DNA from: Stercorarius parasiticus | Lineage: Eukaryota > Chordata > Aves > Charadriiformes > Stercorariidae | Assembly: GCA_013396915.1 (NCBI GenBank) | Contig: VWZL01000728.1 | Span: 124,001 to 188,000, forward strand | Direction of reading: 5' to 3' | DNA: 64,000 bases | Shown here: positions 1 to 13,267 of the stretch, one piece after another | Numbering within the stretch: position 1 is the stretch's first letter | How the letters are laid out: each line of letters begins with the position of its first letter | Program-made: the position numbers and the translations under genes | Notes under the pieces: generated by a model | The model's input: the letters and a program-made list of their open reading frames with translations, nothing else | What the model was told of the DNA's origin: nothing | The model's database searches: none

Positions 1-614
1 ATCCAGATGGGGCGATGAAGCATTGTTTTAAGCAACTTTTACACTAACATTTTCCAGTCCTGGTATTTCTTCTTAGAGCAGTGCAGAACAGAGTCATGCG
101 TCAAAAATACTCAGAGTCAAGAAATGGTACGACACTGTCTGAATTAAGTTGTTTCTCAGGGCTTAGCGGTGACTCAGCAGCACACCGACAAGGCTATATT
201 GCTTCTTACTGTAGAGACAGCTTGGGCACTACTGCTCTGAGAGTCACTTCATCATATCTGCAGCCTTGCTTGCTTCTCAAGAGAGCTAGGAGCCAGGGGA
301 GCTAGGTAGTCCTTACCAGTAACCTGCCCTTGCAAGCCTGGTTGCCTCCTTTGTGGGTACAGCTTCAAAGATCTTGTCCTTGTGAGATGGTTTCAGCCTA
401 GTGAATGACTTTCCCAGTGGGAATGGGTTGCATTCAGAAATTATAGCAAAGCTCTTGCAACAGAAGCAGGACAGTGGCTGTGTCTTTCTACGGGTGGCTG
501 AATGCAGTGATTAGGAAGTAATACAGAAAGACATTACATATTTCTAAGCCTGTAGAAATAGGAGCATGCATTTGATGTGTCTTCTTTTTACTTTTATTTT
601 CCCTTTCTCCATAG
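1..614 (+). other. SORCS1: Intron upstream of first visible exon
   Basis: No coding exon, RNA gene or repeat is recognisable here. The segment ends in a pyrimidine-rich tract and the acceptor AG at 613-614. Short open frames in this stretch have no family resemblance. Confidence 0.7.
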
Positions 615-717
615 CCCTATTGCTCCCTTCATCTTCACCTGAAGGTCTCAGATAATCCCTATACCTCAGGAAACATCGCGAGCCGAGACACTGCCCCCAG
701 TATTATTGTAGCTTCAG
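615..717 (+). CDS. SORCS1: SORCS1 exon a: VPS10 propeller segment
   Basis: The exon is 103 nt, enters in phase 0 and leaves in phase 1. It encodes residues 1-34, containing YCSLHLHLKVSDNPYTSG and then DTAPSIIVASG. This is a strongly conserved late VPS10 segment of the SorCS receptors. The acceptor is ctccatag and the donor is gtatga. The first codon (CCC) directly abuts the acceptor, so the upstream exon must end on a codon boundary. It lies outside the window. Confidence 0.93.
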
Positions 718-1185
718 GTATGAAACATTTTAAGTTTGCCTGTGTATGATGTGCAAACACTGACAAAATCTTGAATTTGTGGTGGGTGTGGAGGATGGTT
801 TGTGGGGTGTCACACCACCGGTACTGGGAAGGAACACAGGCTATCAAATGGAAGTCCTTATGGACCTTCAACTTGTCATATGTTTTTCTGGAAACTGGCC
901 CTCAAGACCAAGGAGATCACTCCTAGTCCTACACTCCCATGAACATAAGATTCAAATCAGGGCATTTCCCTTACATATGGAGGTTTGTAGAGCTGTATGG
1001 ATTGGATCTTTTATGTATGTTTTCATCAAATTGAAAGTCTTTCCCTTTCCTTCTTCACCCTCTTTCTCTTCCCAAAACTAGAAGTTCTGTAATTGCAAAA
1101 GGTAAATAAATACATTTACTCCCCTGATTTGCTAACTCTATCGTTTCTTAGAGTGTTGCATCACTAATCATTGCTCATCTTACAG

Positions 1186-1262
1186 GTAATATAGGCACTG
1201 AACTGTCAGACAATGACATCAGCATGTTTGTTTCTTCTGATGCTGGAAACACTTGGAGACAG
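1186..1262 (+). CDS. SORCS1: SORCS1 exon b: Asp-box of VPS10 propeller
   Basis: The exon is 77 nt, phase 1 in and phase 0 out, encoding residues 35-60. It carries the Asp-box S-x-D-x-G-x-T-W (SSDAGNTWRQ, residues 51-60), which forms the loop between propeller strands in sortilins and sialidases. The acceptor is cttacag and the donor is gtaaat. The preceding intron is only 468 nt. Confidence 0.96.
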
Positions 1263-2471
1263 GTAAATGACACAGAATCACAGGTTTAAGTAGTAATTAT
1301 AGGAAATTGTCATAAAAGCAGATTCAGACTGGTACTTAATTTTTGTTTCTTTTAGTTCAGAGTAGCATTTGGCCAATCTTTACGAAAGGGTAAACTTCCC
1401 TTCTGAGAGGTAGAGAGGTGCTCAAATAAAAAGACTGAATATGTTGTTAGATTTCATATAACAGAAAATTATTTTTATAATTCTACACGCAGTTTGACTT
1501 CAGTTTAACCCAGTAGCAAAGAGAAGAGATTAAAATATGAGCACTAGGGGGAGAGAATGTGTTTCCTTTTACTGTTGTACATCCCTTGTACCGATCAAAC
1601 CATTTTTCTCTGTCCATGATTATACTTTCCTGAGATTCCCTCACTCTATGTGGGACTCATTTCACCTGAGTTGTCCAAAGTTCAGTGTCCATGTAAGCGG
1701 ATTATTTTGCCTTGCTCTTAAACTAATGGAGAAAAAGACAGAATTTAGTTCATCCTGTTCCGAAGCTGCCTCTTCATTAATTATGGAAAGAGACTGGATG
1801 ATTAAGTTAAATCAAATTCATAATATTTAGTGGAATTCCACCTGTTAACAAAGCATCGCTACCTTTTCATATGTTTATCCTCAGGACAGGAAGTTCTAGT
1901 ATTCTTATTTTCTGCATGGGATATCAAGTCATGGAGAGAGAGAGTGACTTTCCCAGACTGACAAATGCTGCTATATAAACTGGAGAGCAGATGTTTGCAG
2001 AAAACTAGTACAAAAAAGACACAGGAAAAGAAAATCTTTTTAAATATTTGATATTCCAAGAATCTAATTATTTTACAATGTTTGACCAGCCCTCATTTTT
2101 CTGTCTACATCGTTTATGTGAGACAGGGACAAATACATGCAAACACATGAAGTTCTTCTTCAAACAAAAATCTGTCATTGAAAGGAGGAAAGCCGTTGAT
2201 CCTTGCAAAAGTTCATGTTTCTAACTTTCAGTCAAGCAGAGACAGAATGCATTTTCCAAAGACCTGGAAAAACAGGGAAAAATAAACAAAACCTAATCAA
2301 TAAATAAAAAAAAACCTCAGGAACTATCTCTATACAGACCATCTTCCTCTACTCCATAACTTCCTTAGCACATACCTGTCCTCTGTCATGATTGTGATCT
2401 TAAAGAACTATGATGTTTTCTTCATAGTAAGGAAACTAGATTTAAATATATGATGCTTTCCCCCCCCCCAG

Positions 2472-2563
2472 ATCTTTGAGGAAGAGCACAGTGTTCTGTA
2501 CCTGGATCAAGGTGGAGTACTGGTCGCCATGAAACACACATCTCTGCCTATCAGACATCTCTG
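2472..2563 (+). CDS. SORCS1: SORCS1 exon c: VPS10 propeller segment
   Basis: The exon is 92 nt, phase 0 in and phase 2 out, encoding residues 61-90. It reads IFEEEHSVLYLDQGG followed by VLVAMKHTSLPIRHLW, a hydrophobic blade strand. The acceptor is unusual: the AG at 2470-2471 is preceded directly by an unbroken run of about ten cytosines. The donor is gtaatg. Confidence 0.96.
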
Positions 2564-3616
2564 GTAATGACTCCGTTTGTGGTAAATGCCTGCTGTCCCT
2601 CTTTTCAGATGCCAAGAAGCAGGCAATTAGGCTGTATCCAGTGTTGTCTGTAACTACAATCTAGAAAATATCAGTTAAGATACCGCCAAACGTTAGCTCA
2701 GATAAAGTTAAGAAATCCTGGCAATTCCAGCTTACATAGTTTCAGCTTGTCCAGATCTGAGATACTGTCAGTGTAATTCCGCAACTTCCCTGGTTTACCA
2801 CAACTTGTCTTCTCGAGTTTGGTTATTTATGTAATACAAATCTGGATTATGGCTTTGTCTCTTATTAAGTTACCAAAGTACTCTTTATTTTCAAAATTAT
2901 TAATTAAATTGCATTCTATGTGGCAGGCAGCACTTATGAACTAGAATTTTGTTGAATAGATTCAGGGTTATATAGCCAATCAGGCAAAAGTGTCCCCGCT
3001 AGTTAGCACTCTTGGGTTTGTGTGGAAGCTAGAATATAGTTTTGTGCTGTTTTTCATAATTTACTTCCACTTCCTTGCATGATGTACTTCCACAGACATT
3101 GATATGACAGTCAGTGTCATATGAATATCTGAAACACATGGACCGAAGTCTTGAGAAGTGATGAGTGAGTGGTTCCAAGTTTTCACTTAGACTCACCACA
3201 AGGAAGACTGCTGGTCAGAAGAGGGCAAAGCTCTTGGTGTTCTAGAGATCTAACCTCCTTAAAATGTCTTATGTTGAGGATCCAAAAATAAGATGCTTAA
3301 AATCCGTTGTTTATTTTTAAAAAATGCTAGGCTCTATTTTGCCCTTAAAGCATCAATCACTAACATAACTTTATTAGTTTCTACCACTTAAGTATTGGCC
3401 ATGGGTTAGTGGTATGATGCCAAACAAGCTTAATCAATGTTCTGATTTATGATGCTTCCCCAAAAAAATGGTTATTTAAAGGACTAAAAATGCGGTATCC
3501 AAGAACAGAAGCTGCTTCCCATTTCTCCATAGCAGCTGTAGTAGACTAGAGAGTCTCCTCAAGTAAAGTAGGAGGAGAGTAAGGATAGAAGACACTAACT
3601 CTGCTTTCTCCACTAG

Positions 3617-3724
3617 GTTAAGTTTTGATGAAGGGAGATCTTGGAGCAAGTACAGTTTCACATCCCTCCCACTGTTTGTAGATGGAGTTTTAGGGGAACC
3701 TGGAGAGGAAACTCTCATCATGAC
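3617..3724 (+). CDS. SORCS1: SORCS1 exon d: second Asp-box, VPS10 propeller
   Basis: The exon is 108 nt, phase 2 in and out. The codon for Trp91 is split across the intron. Residues 93-100 (SFDEGRSW) form an Asp-box. The following FVDGVLGEPGEETLIMT is a late propeller blade. The acceptor is ctccactag and the donor is gtgagt. An open frame on the opposite strand (3476-3736) is a shadow of this exon. Confidence 0.96.
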
Positions 3725-4746
3725 GTGAGTGAGCATGGCATCATGCTACTGTTGATGGGAACTGCACCAGAAATATCTTACAAGGGTTGTTTGTAAAGTA
3801 ATAACATTTCTGGTTAGGGACTAAACCAGGTACTGTCTGAAGCCAGGAGCATGCATTTTTCTGTTGCTAAATCATCAATGTTTATTTGTGATATGATTGA
3901 GGGAATGACAACATGGGTCCTTGCAAGTTGCAAAAACATTATCACTTAGCTTCTCAGCATGAAACCTGACTCCTCAAATTGAATGTTATTTAAAGCAGAG
4001 GTACTCTTGACAGCTGAATATTTGAAAAAAAATAGTGGGGTATTTTTATAACAGTGGTTTTGCTGCTACTTTCTTTTTTTCTTAACTGAGACACAGAAAA
4101 ATGAAGATGTTCTTTTATAAAAACGAATGACAAAATGTTGCCTGGAGGCTGACTCGTGAAAAATTATGATTAGTTTCAGTGTGGTATGCTGAGTTCCGCA
4201 TGGTGCATAAATCTGGATTCATCCTGCCAGAAACTGTGACATTTTACCTGAGATCAGATTTGCAAAAACAGGAGGAAAACTCAGTTTCTGTCTGTAAAAA
4301 ATGGGCTGACCTGTAATAAACAGAACATGTGTCTTGGAAACTAACCTGAGTTAATAGAGATGTATAAAGGATGTTCTCCTCAGGTTCTGATATTAATTTG
4401 TGTATAACGGATTCCCAAAACTTTTAATTGAGATATCAAACTCCTATAGGTATAACTGTCTCCAGCCCTATGTCAAAAGTCTTCTCTGTATAGTCATTTT
4501 GGGGATTGATGTAAGTGGAAGGATCTTGATCCACAGAATAAAAGTTACATGCAATTTTTAAGAGGGTTGTAGATATTTAGCAACCTAAGTTTCACTTTCA
4601 CTATGTCAGTCAAGTGAAAATCAGTAGGACTGGCATTCCCAAAGTAATTAATCTCTGTTGGAAATTCATCGGTGACTGTACCTCTAACTACCAGACTCCA
4701 TCTGGTGCTAACTCTTACTGTATGCTCTTTCTGTTATATTCTGTAG

Positions 4747-4864
4747 AGTGTTTGGACATTTTAGCCACCGCTCAGAATGGCAGCTGGTGAAAGTAGACTA
4801 CAAGTCCATTTTTGATCGGAGGTGTGCAGAAGAGGACTACAGGCCTTGGCAACTCCATAGCCAG
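4747..4864 (+). CDS. SORCS1: SORCS1 exon e: end of VPS10, first 10CC cysteine
   Basis: The exon is 118 nt, phase 2 in and phase 0 out, ending at residue 166. It encodes VFGHFSHRSEWQLVKVDYKS followed by IFDRRCAEEDYRPWQLHSQ. The single cysteine is the first of the ten in the 10CC module that packs against the propeller in sortilins. The acceptor is ttctgtag and the donor is gtaaga. Confidence 0.96.
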
Positions 4865-6644
4865 GTAAGAAGCAAGGAGGCTGGGATATGACCTGAAGTA
4901 GCTAATGGTCCTACAGTTAAAGATCAGCATGATCCAATGTCTTTTCCTGTTAGTTTAGTGTATCAGATTGTCCCTTACTGGATGGGTCTGGTTTGTTACA
5001 TAGGTGTGTTGGCCTCAGATTGCACTCTGTGAGCCCTGAAGGATGAACGACTGCCTTTTGGGTTTCATTCTCCACAAAGGCAATTAGCTTCAGACTTATC
5101 TACAGTTGAAGAATGCAACAATGGCAGAAGCACTGCCAGTGAGAGAGGCCTAAACTCCTCCACTCATATCTCCCATCCAGTTTCCCCATCCTTACCTCCT
5201 TTCTCTTCCTCCATCCTTCTATGTCCTCAGAGCCAGTATCTTAAGACCCTTCTAGTTGCTTTCACTCTTGCTTCTCCAAATTCCTGCTCTCTCAGCCTCA
5301 TTTCGTACTCACTTGGTTTCATCCTTGTTCTGTCTCTCTCAGCGGTGGTACTTCTGCTGTGGCAGACGGGCACTTTATTCCCCAGTTCGTTGGGCCCTCA
5401 CGCCCTGTCCCTTGCATCCTGGAACCATTGCTTAAGTGCCCAGCAAGGTAACATGCTTGGCACAGTGCCTGCACCTGCCCTGGGGCAACTTCCTAGCTCC
5501 GCCAAGTTTGACACAACAGCCTGTGTTATATCAGGTTAGAATAAAATATGGCCCAAATTCTGTGGTTATATAAACACCACAGGCTCCACTGAAGTCTAAA
5601 GCGAAACACCCATTTATATCATCAAAGGTTGTCTTTCTGTATGTATCTTGCTGGGGAAGAATTTAATAATGAATATGAAATGAAAGTAGCTTGACTCAGA
5701 CTAGCTGCTCACACAAGGCACAACTCCACACTAAAAATACCGGTTATGACTTAGATCTTTAGATGTTGAAAATCAGTACAGCTTCCTTGAAATTCAAGGA
5801 GGCACAGCATTTTACACCAGTTGCCATTTGGGCCCTTCTGTTTCGTAGGCAAATCAAAGCCATGAAAAGTTTCTCTTTCCTCCAGCGATTTTAACAGCAT
5901 AAAAGGTAACAAGTGAGACCCCACTGTATTTTGTTCTTTACTTTCTTGTGCTTGCATAAGAAAAAATGCCAAGGATTTTGCAGTTTATCTTTGAGGATGT
6001 TGGCTTTGGAGCTTGCGAAACTATTTTTAGGAAGACTGATATGGACTCTTGCCTTTTGATTTGCTTTCCATTGAGATTACAAGGCTGAGCCTTGTTCCCT
6101 AGATAGAAATATTTAGCAGGGTGCTGAAGATAGGATTGGAAAGACAAGGAAGTTTTAGCATCCACATAACAAGACAAACCCTGTAAAATCTGAACTCGTA
6201 GTCCATTTACAGATGGATCAGATATATTTACATATATCACCAGTTTCTACTGAACAGAATTATTGCCAAACAGATCAGACCAAAGAATAGACCTCTCTGT
6301 GTCTCAGATTGCAGAGGGATCAGACTGTGTTTTCAGTTGCTGTGAAACCTAATCTATAAATGAGAAATGGGGCTGGATCAATTGCTCATTGTCTTTGGAA
6401 CGAGTTCAGAACTGAATCAGATACATAAGTAAACTCAAATAATTTCTTAGCGTGTATTGGAAAAGCTGTTTTAGTTTCAGTTAAAGCTTCAATAGCTTTA
6501 ATTAGCTGCAGTGTACTGACATGGCATTTGACTTCCCATCCTCTCCCCTTGAGTCACAGCTCCCATTGCACAGGCTTGGAAAAACTGGGTGGTACAAATA
6601 GCGTGGTGGGTGTCAGAGAAAGATATTTTCGGTTTTGTTTCCAG

Positions 6645-6775
6645 GGAGAAGCTTGCATCATGGGAGCAAAAAGGATCTACAGGAAGCGCAAATCAGAGAA
6701 GAAATGCATGCAAGGAAAATACGCTGGGGCTATGACCTCGGAGCCATGCGTGTGCACAGAGGCAGACTTTGACTG
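6645..6775 (+). CDS. SORCS1: SORCS1 exon f: 10CC module, first part
   Basis: The exon is 131 nt, phase 0 in and phase 2 out, covering residues 167 to about 210. It carries four complete cysteines (EACIM, KKCMQ, EPCVC). The first two bases of a fifth (FDC) sit at the exon end. A basic patch, AKRIYRKRKSEKK, separates the first two. The acceptor is gtttccag and the donor is gtgagc. The match to the SorCS1/3 10CC region is close and collinear. Confidence 0.96.
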
Positions 6776-7132
6776 GTGAGCAATGGGCACAAAAACTGTG
6801 TGCTCTCTACCACACCAGTGCAGAGCTCACTAGAGAGGCTGTAGGCTTGCAGAGAGTAGAAATTAAAAACGTGTAAGTGAACAAATAGCTTGCTCCCTGA
6901 TAGTGCAGGTACATCCAAAAAAAGGAAAGGTGGAATATCTGTAATTTGCTAAGACTCCCACATAATTGATGCTGAACAGACCAATTTCCAGGTCGCATCT
7001 GAGTTCTGTGCAGCATTGAGATAAAAGGTTCATTTAGCACATCTAACCTCAGCAATGACCAGGAGTGGCTGTGAAAGTAGTATGTAAGACATATATAGAG
7101 AGTGTGTGTAAAAAATAAAATAAATTCTTCAT

Positions 7133-7166
7133 ACGTACACACACACATATATATAAGTATATATGT
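7133..7166. repeat. CA/TA microsatellite
   Basis: An interrupted alternating run of about 34 bp, tacgtacacacacacacatatatata and onward. The long hydrophobic open frames on the minus strand here (6807-7243) are artefacts of this repeat. Confidence 0.8.
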
Positions 7167-10100
7167 GTAAAAGTAAATATATGCATATGTAAAGTAGGCC
7201 ACCGGCTTCTGGAAATCAAGTATCTAGGGAATTCCTGGATCATTCGTTATATCTGGACCATCATTTTTATAGTATCCAGCAGACATTGCCTTTTATGATT
7301 CGGGTTAATCTTCTGAAGCCTTTTCTCTTCTGCTTTATGCTACAGGAAATAGAGTCCACTGGTGAGTTATGAATGGCGTGATAAAATGTTCAGCTTCTAG
7401 TTTCATTTCAAGATTCCTGCTGACTCACAGCAATTTGCACAAAAAAGGCAGGGAACCGCGTTATTGAAATCTCTCTATCACCTGTTTTCTCCAAGTCTGA
7501 GGCAGTCCTGGGCATCTCAGAAGAGAGAAATGGTGGCTCTTTGTCAGTGCTGATAAACCCCCTTTGTGCCTCACCCAGCTAGATCTATGCCATGTTATTA
7601 ATTAAACCCAGAATCGATAATATGCAACCTGAAGAGGTTCATCTCATAAATATTTTGTTTCTTGCTATATGAGTTCACTCCAGGACCATGGAAATTTACA
7701 GTGTTTCCCTTTTCACCCTCCCATGAATATAGTTATGTTGATTTTTCAATATAAAATCACAGAATCACAGGAGACTTTTCCATGTGTCTAAAAAAGTAAA
7801 TCCTCCTGCACCAAATCATAACAATTATGAGCATACTTGGGCACTGATTCTCTGAATATGATTTCCTGATGATTTCCTCATCTTCTGGTGAGTTCTTTCT
7901 TAGGGAGAAGATACATGAGTCCTGTGTATAGTTCATCATTTAGGCGCCCAAAGGTCCTGGATTTCAACCATTTAACATATATCTAGTAATGTAAAAAAGA
8001 TAGTAGCCAACCAGAAAAAAACGTGAATAGAAAAGAAATTCCCTGAAGATTTTGACCCTCTCATAGAGTGTGCAGTACAAAGGTGTGCAAGCTCATGCCC
8101 AGGCTCGAGAAACTAACTGGTAGGATTGACTCACGGTCAGTCTGTTAGTGGTTAAATCCCTTACACTCCTAAGGGACACGCAGTCAGGAAACACTTCTGA
8201 TAAAAATATGGTTTCCTTCCAGAACTTCTCTTTCTCTGAGAATGTACATTTTTATTTCATTAAAATTGATTGTGTGGTTTGCTACTACAAAACTTTGCTG
8301 CTAGGTACAGAATGCTGCACAATGACATTTGCTGGGGGAAACATGCTTTTATTTCTCTTACATTCACGTCAAGGAAACTATCTCCAAAAGGTCTGCTGGG
8401 TTGTAAGAGAATTTCTAAGAGAAACCTTGGATGGTTGGGGTTGTACAACAGATGATCAGAGTTCACGCTCACCAACAAGACCCCTCAAATCTGTTGGAAG
8501 AGGCAGAATTAGGACTTCGCGAAAGTCATCTTGTTAAAAGTAGCCTGAGAAAAATACCCTTCCAAATAATGCAGGTCACTGTGCTGAGATGACTGACAGA
8601 AAGCCTTGCTGACCTAGGAGGGCCTTCCTCCTTCTGATGGAATCAGTTTTGGTTTAGAGCAGACTGTTGTGATCCCCTCCAATCCTCTCTGAGCTCTTGT
8701 TATTCCTACAGTCCTCAGATCTGGATTTTTACTTTATCCATTTCACCTTCCTTCCCCATCACCTCTGAGGAAAAGAGACCGAAACATAGCTTTAAGCATT
8801 GACTTCAGAAATATTTACCAGCAATGTTCATCACTTATTTATCCACTTAATGCAGTCAGGACAGATTTACATAGATTTGCCAGAGAAGGACAGAAAAGCC
8901 ATAGGGAACGGGAGACAGAGGTTTATCAAGGAAGGAGAAAAGAGATGGCAAGAAAAAAGCAATTCTGCTACCTCTACTTTATTTCTCAGCCTGGTTTTAT
9001 CATGCTAAGAAAGGCAAAGCTGCTGCTGCGCTGTAGCATTTGGTGCCTGCCTGGCTGAACTCTGCACTGCCGATGCACCCTGCAGAAGTTGGTCCAAAGA
9101 GGCATTTAGAGGAAAATCGGTGAATGAATTCTTGCTGTGGAAGGGTGTCCTCTGTGGGGTCCTTCCTGCAAAAAGAAGCAGCACTTTCATCATCCTCATT
9201 CATGGCATTTCAGCAGTGCTTTTAAGTTCTCTTTTTCTCTTTTCACTGGTCAGGGCTTTTAATTGAGGGAGATCGAAGGGGACTTGTATCACCCAGGCAG
9301 GGAGAAGCCCCTTAGCTGACTGCACTTGATTTTACAATCTTGAAATAAACTGGGTGGCTTTTTATATTAACATCAATGGTTACAGGACCCAGACTTGTAT
9401 ACAGAATTAAAGAGGACAACCATCCCTGCCCCAGTCAGAGTAGGACTTTCTTTGCTGTTTAAACACTGAATTAGTATGGAGAAAATTTTATTATTTAAGC
9501 TTGTCAGAGCTTGGAGTAAAAAAATATATCTGTGTCATCAGGTAATGTGAAAAAAAAAAAAGTGTTATTGCTGTTAATCCTGCAAGTGCCTTTTTATCAG
9601 TTTGGGGAAAAAATGCCAATTATAGAAGACATAAAGATTTTATAAAGTTTTTTTCTCCTGGTAACATCGTAGAACTCCAGGTTCATTTCAAGTCTGTATT
9701 CAGCCCACGGTAGTTCTTTCTCAGGGAAAAGGGCACATTTGTTTATTGTATTACACAGCAACAAAACTGAGTGACATTAGAAATTACTGTAGTTTCTCTA
9801 GCCCTGGGAACCTGAACTCTTCTGACAGTAGACATCTCTTACCATGGGCTAGAACCAAAACTAGCTGGTGACAGGGCTGAAGCGGCAGGTATTTCTGCTC
9901 CATGCAAGGGCTGAGCCTCACAGCCAGAGGGCAATAGTGCTTCAGGAATAGGGGCGAGTGGAAATGTGCAGAAGCCCTCGGCAAATCTGTCCTAGCAACG
10001 GCCTAGAAACGATATTGTCCTTCTTCATTTAATTGATTTGGGTAAATGGATGACACCATTACTTGCGTGTTATTAAAGCATTAATTTACCCGGTTTCCTT

Positions 10101-10808
10101 ACACTGTGTTCCTTCCTGCCGTTTGAGGATTATTACAGCAATATCTCTTCAGTAGAAACACCTCCTAGACACAGATGGAAATCTTTGGTGGTGTTCATCC
10201 TTCAGCTACCTGTCTCCCAGATCCTTTAATAGAAACTCTGAGTTAAGTGTCTCACTGTCTGTCTGAACCCACTGTCATTAATACTGAGGGCTTCTTCTAT
10301 CAGTATTCCTATATCTCGCACCTTCGTGGGAAGTATGAGTCTGTTGATACTGGTGCTAGTGACTCTGGATAGCCAGAGAGGCACAAAGGAGCCTTAGTGC
10401 AATTGAGAATCAGGTCTATTCCTTCCACTGATGATATCAGCAAAGGTCTGGGTAGCTCTTTTTTTATTGTCTGGCACTTAAATTACAGACCTGCCTGCTA
10501 GGCTTAGTTCTTACGCTAAAGCTTCAGGGTCAGGCACCATGAGAAACCACAGGGAGGCAGAAGGCAGATACTGAATGTGATTAGACTCTGTTGGCTTTGT
10601 GTGTTACCACTCATCAGTTCAGACGATCATGCAAGTGCCAGTTCTGAAATAGACATATGTTTGCACCCTTAGGTTAACTAACTTTGTTTTATCATTAACG
10701 TAGGCTTGGTTAGCTAACAAATAGTAATTTTGAATGAATTTTTAGTTCATTTTGAATTCCTGTGGAAAATGCATATTCACTGTGCAAAATCTACAATGCA
10801 TCTCTGCA

Positions 10809-10868
10809 TCTTTAGGGTTCTAGATATCTACCAGGCATGATTCTTTAGGGTTCTAGATATCTACCAGG
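10809..10868. repeat. 33-bp tandem duplication
   Basis: The segment tctttagggttctagatatc plus the next few bases occurs twice in tandem with a period of 33 bp. The first copy is at 10809-10841 and the second at 10842-10868 (shorter). The shared 27 bases are identical, which implies a recent duplication. Confidence 0.9.
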
Positions 10869-13267
10869 TAGATTTACTGGAAAGATTCTGGGGATTTTAG
10901 GTTCCCTATTAACATAAACTGGTATAGCTTGACTCCAAATACTGTGATGTGATTATAATAATATGCGTTCATAGATCCATAGTTCAAACTGCAACTGAAT
11001 CCATCCTTCTCTGAGAGAAATCCCATCTCAGATCCTGTAGAACTGGGAAGCAAGCACATCTTCCCTTTAACACAAATCTATATTTGCATCATAGTTCAAT
11101 ATTAGGCAATGGTATTAAATGCATAAAAAGGTGGTAAGAGTTTTCCACGGCTGCAGCCACAGTTATTTTTTTCCACAAGGGCTTTGGAAACTGCAAAACG
11201 AAGGTGACTATAATCACAGCTATACATTGATTCCATCTCATTTAATGTTTGAAAAGTTTGCAAAGCACAGCATACAAAACCACAAGTAGCATTTTCAGTT
11301 TCTGGCTCAGCTGACGTTAAGGTGAGGCTGTTAGTGTTATGGAAGTCCTGTGGTTACACGTTAAGTCTTCTCTTGATTTTTAGAAAGGATGAGCGTGGCA
11401 ATCACTGACTTAACTGGTTATTTCTTTATCTTAAAACAGTGGGATTTTAATAATTTCACACGGATTTACAGTTCTTTGATGACAGTATGTTTGTCAGGTC
11501 TGTATTCAACGTACAAACTTCCTTAAGGGATTTCTTTTCCTTTGGTTATTATCTGTGCTGCAAATAATCTTAGATAAGGGAATTTACCATGAGTTTTGAG
11601 CAGGGATGCAGAACTTCTGGAATGAAGTTGTATCTGTCTCTAATTGCAGAGAAGGACTTGCCATCATACTTGACTAATAGAAATAGGATTCCAGTTTAAA
11701 CCAGTAAAGGTGGCTAGGGTAAAACCATCATTGGTGAGAGCCAGATGACAGGCTGCTTCATACTGATAAAACGCTTCCTGCTGGTAAATGCTCCATTCTT
11801 TTTTGATAGGTGCATTATCTATTTTACCTGAGTTCTTTTCAGGCAGGCACAAAATATCATCAATATATGCAAATTCCAACTCCCAGTTATCAGGCAATGA
11901 CTCGACTAGCTGATTGCAGTCTAAAGCTGATGCCTTCCCTGTCTCCAGATTTCGTTATACTGGCTTGTGCTATGGCAATCCAATTGATGCTAATGCTTGT
12001 TGATTGCTACAAAGCCTGTTGTGCCAAATTGTAGGCAGCAATTTGTTGTCAGCATGAGTGTTCTGCGTGCACCAGCCTGTAGCCAAGGAATTCATTAGAT
12101 TCCAAGACTGCGGAGGTGAACGGGCGGCTGGTGCATCTGTAGAGAGATATGGAACAGCAATTCATGTCATTTACTGGGATGATATTTCTGTAGGGCCTTA
12201 ATGAGCCAGACGATTTTCAAGCTTGAAAACGACACTGTGAAACTTCTGTGCTTAGAACTATTTCTGCTGTGGAAAATCCTATGATTTCATTCTCCTGACT
12301 TTGAGAAATATGATCCAAGTATAGTCAAACCTAGTTAAGTCAAGTTTGGCTTGTCCAGATGTGCAGGTACTAATAGGAACCAAAATTATGGCCTAAGTCT
12401 AGATGCGTGTATAGTAAGAAATCCCAGACTGGTACTACTGCATCAAATTGGTCTGTGGGTACTGATGCCCTCTGAGGCAGATTTTACTGTATTATTTTGT
12501 TTTGTTTTCACCTGATTACAGAACTGTGTGTGTACAGTGTTACAGCTTTTTAATTAGTGACACATGATAGCTTAGGAAACAGTGCCGCAGAGTGTTGACA
12601 AATGAATTACAAAAATACAGAGGTCCCACTTGTATGTAAATATTTGCTTTCTCTAAGCAAATCAGAATGGTGTTATTCTTCTTTATAAAGTGTATTCTGC
12701 AGCTATAATGTTCTTATTCCAACAAGGATGATTAGAGAAGCACATGGCAATGGGAGAATAGGCTGGCTGATGCTTCCAAAGCAATTAAGCAACATTCAGT
12801 CACTAGCATCTGAGTAAATAGATTGATGAAAATTCAATAAAAAAGCTGAGGAAAAGACTATTTAGGCTATCTACGTCGTTGCTGTTTCCTAGAGTATGTT
12901 CTCAATTAGTTGTAGCTTTCCCAAGCTCCACAGCGGACAAAATGTTCCTTTGGAAGTGTTGTGCATGCTAATAGATGTTTAGGAGTTTTCCCAAGTGATA
13001 TGCAGCTTTAATTTTCTTTTGATTAACGTCATCTTTTTAATTTCTCCTTTTTTTTTTAATTATCTCAAAATATATTTTTTTCTTCATTCAGAAGGAAAAG
13101 TTGCAGGCAGGAGTAAAAGTCAGTGACAAAATTCTTCTCAGTGTCCTGCTTTTGATAACGAGTATAAGAAATTTAACAAAAATAAATTGCAAAGTATTCT
13201 CTCCTTTTCTTTTTCTTTGTCTCATATCTTAGATCAGTACCAGACTTCTTAAAATGGTTTAATAGTG

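Larger units (their letters stand above)
718..6644 (+). other. SORCS1: Five short introns between exons a and f
   Basis: The introns are 718-1185, 1263-2471, 2564-3616, 3725-4746 and 4865-6644 (0.47 to 1.8 kb). All have GT donors and AG acceptors. I see no RNA gene or transposon. The open frames at 1537-1830, 5345-5539 and 5751-6240 have no family resemblance. Confidence 0.75.

Noticed and set aside
7754..7775. aatcacagaatcacagg, like the reverse complement of a CR1 3' tail
   Set aside because: The following sequence does not continue into CR1, so this is too short to call. A similar short match near 1270 was rejected for the same reason.
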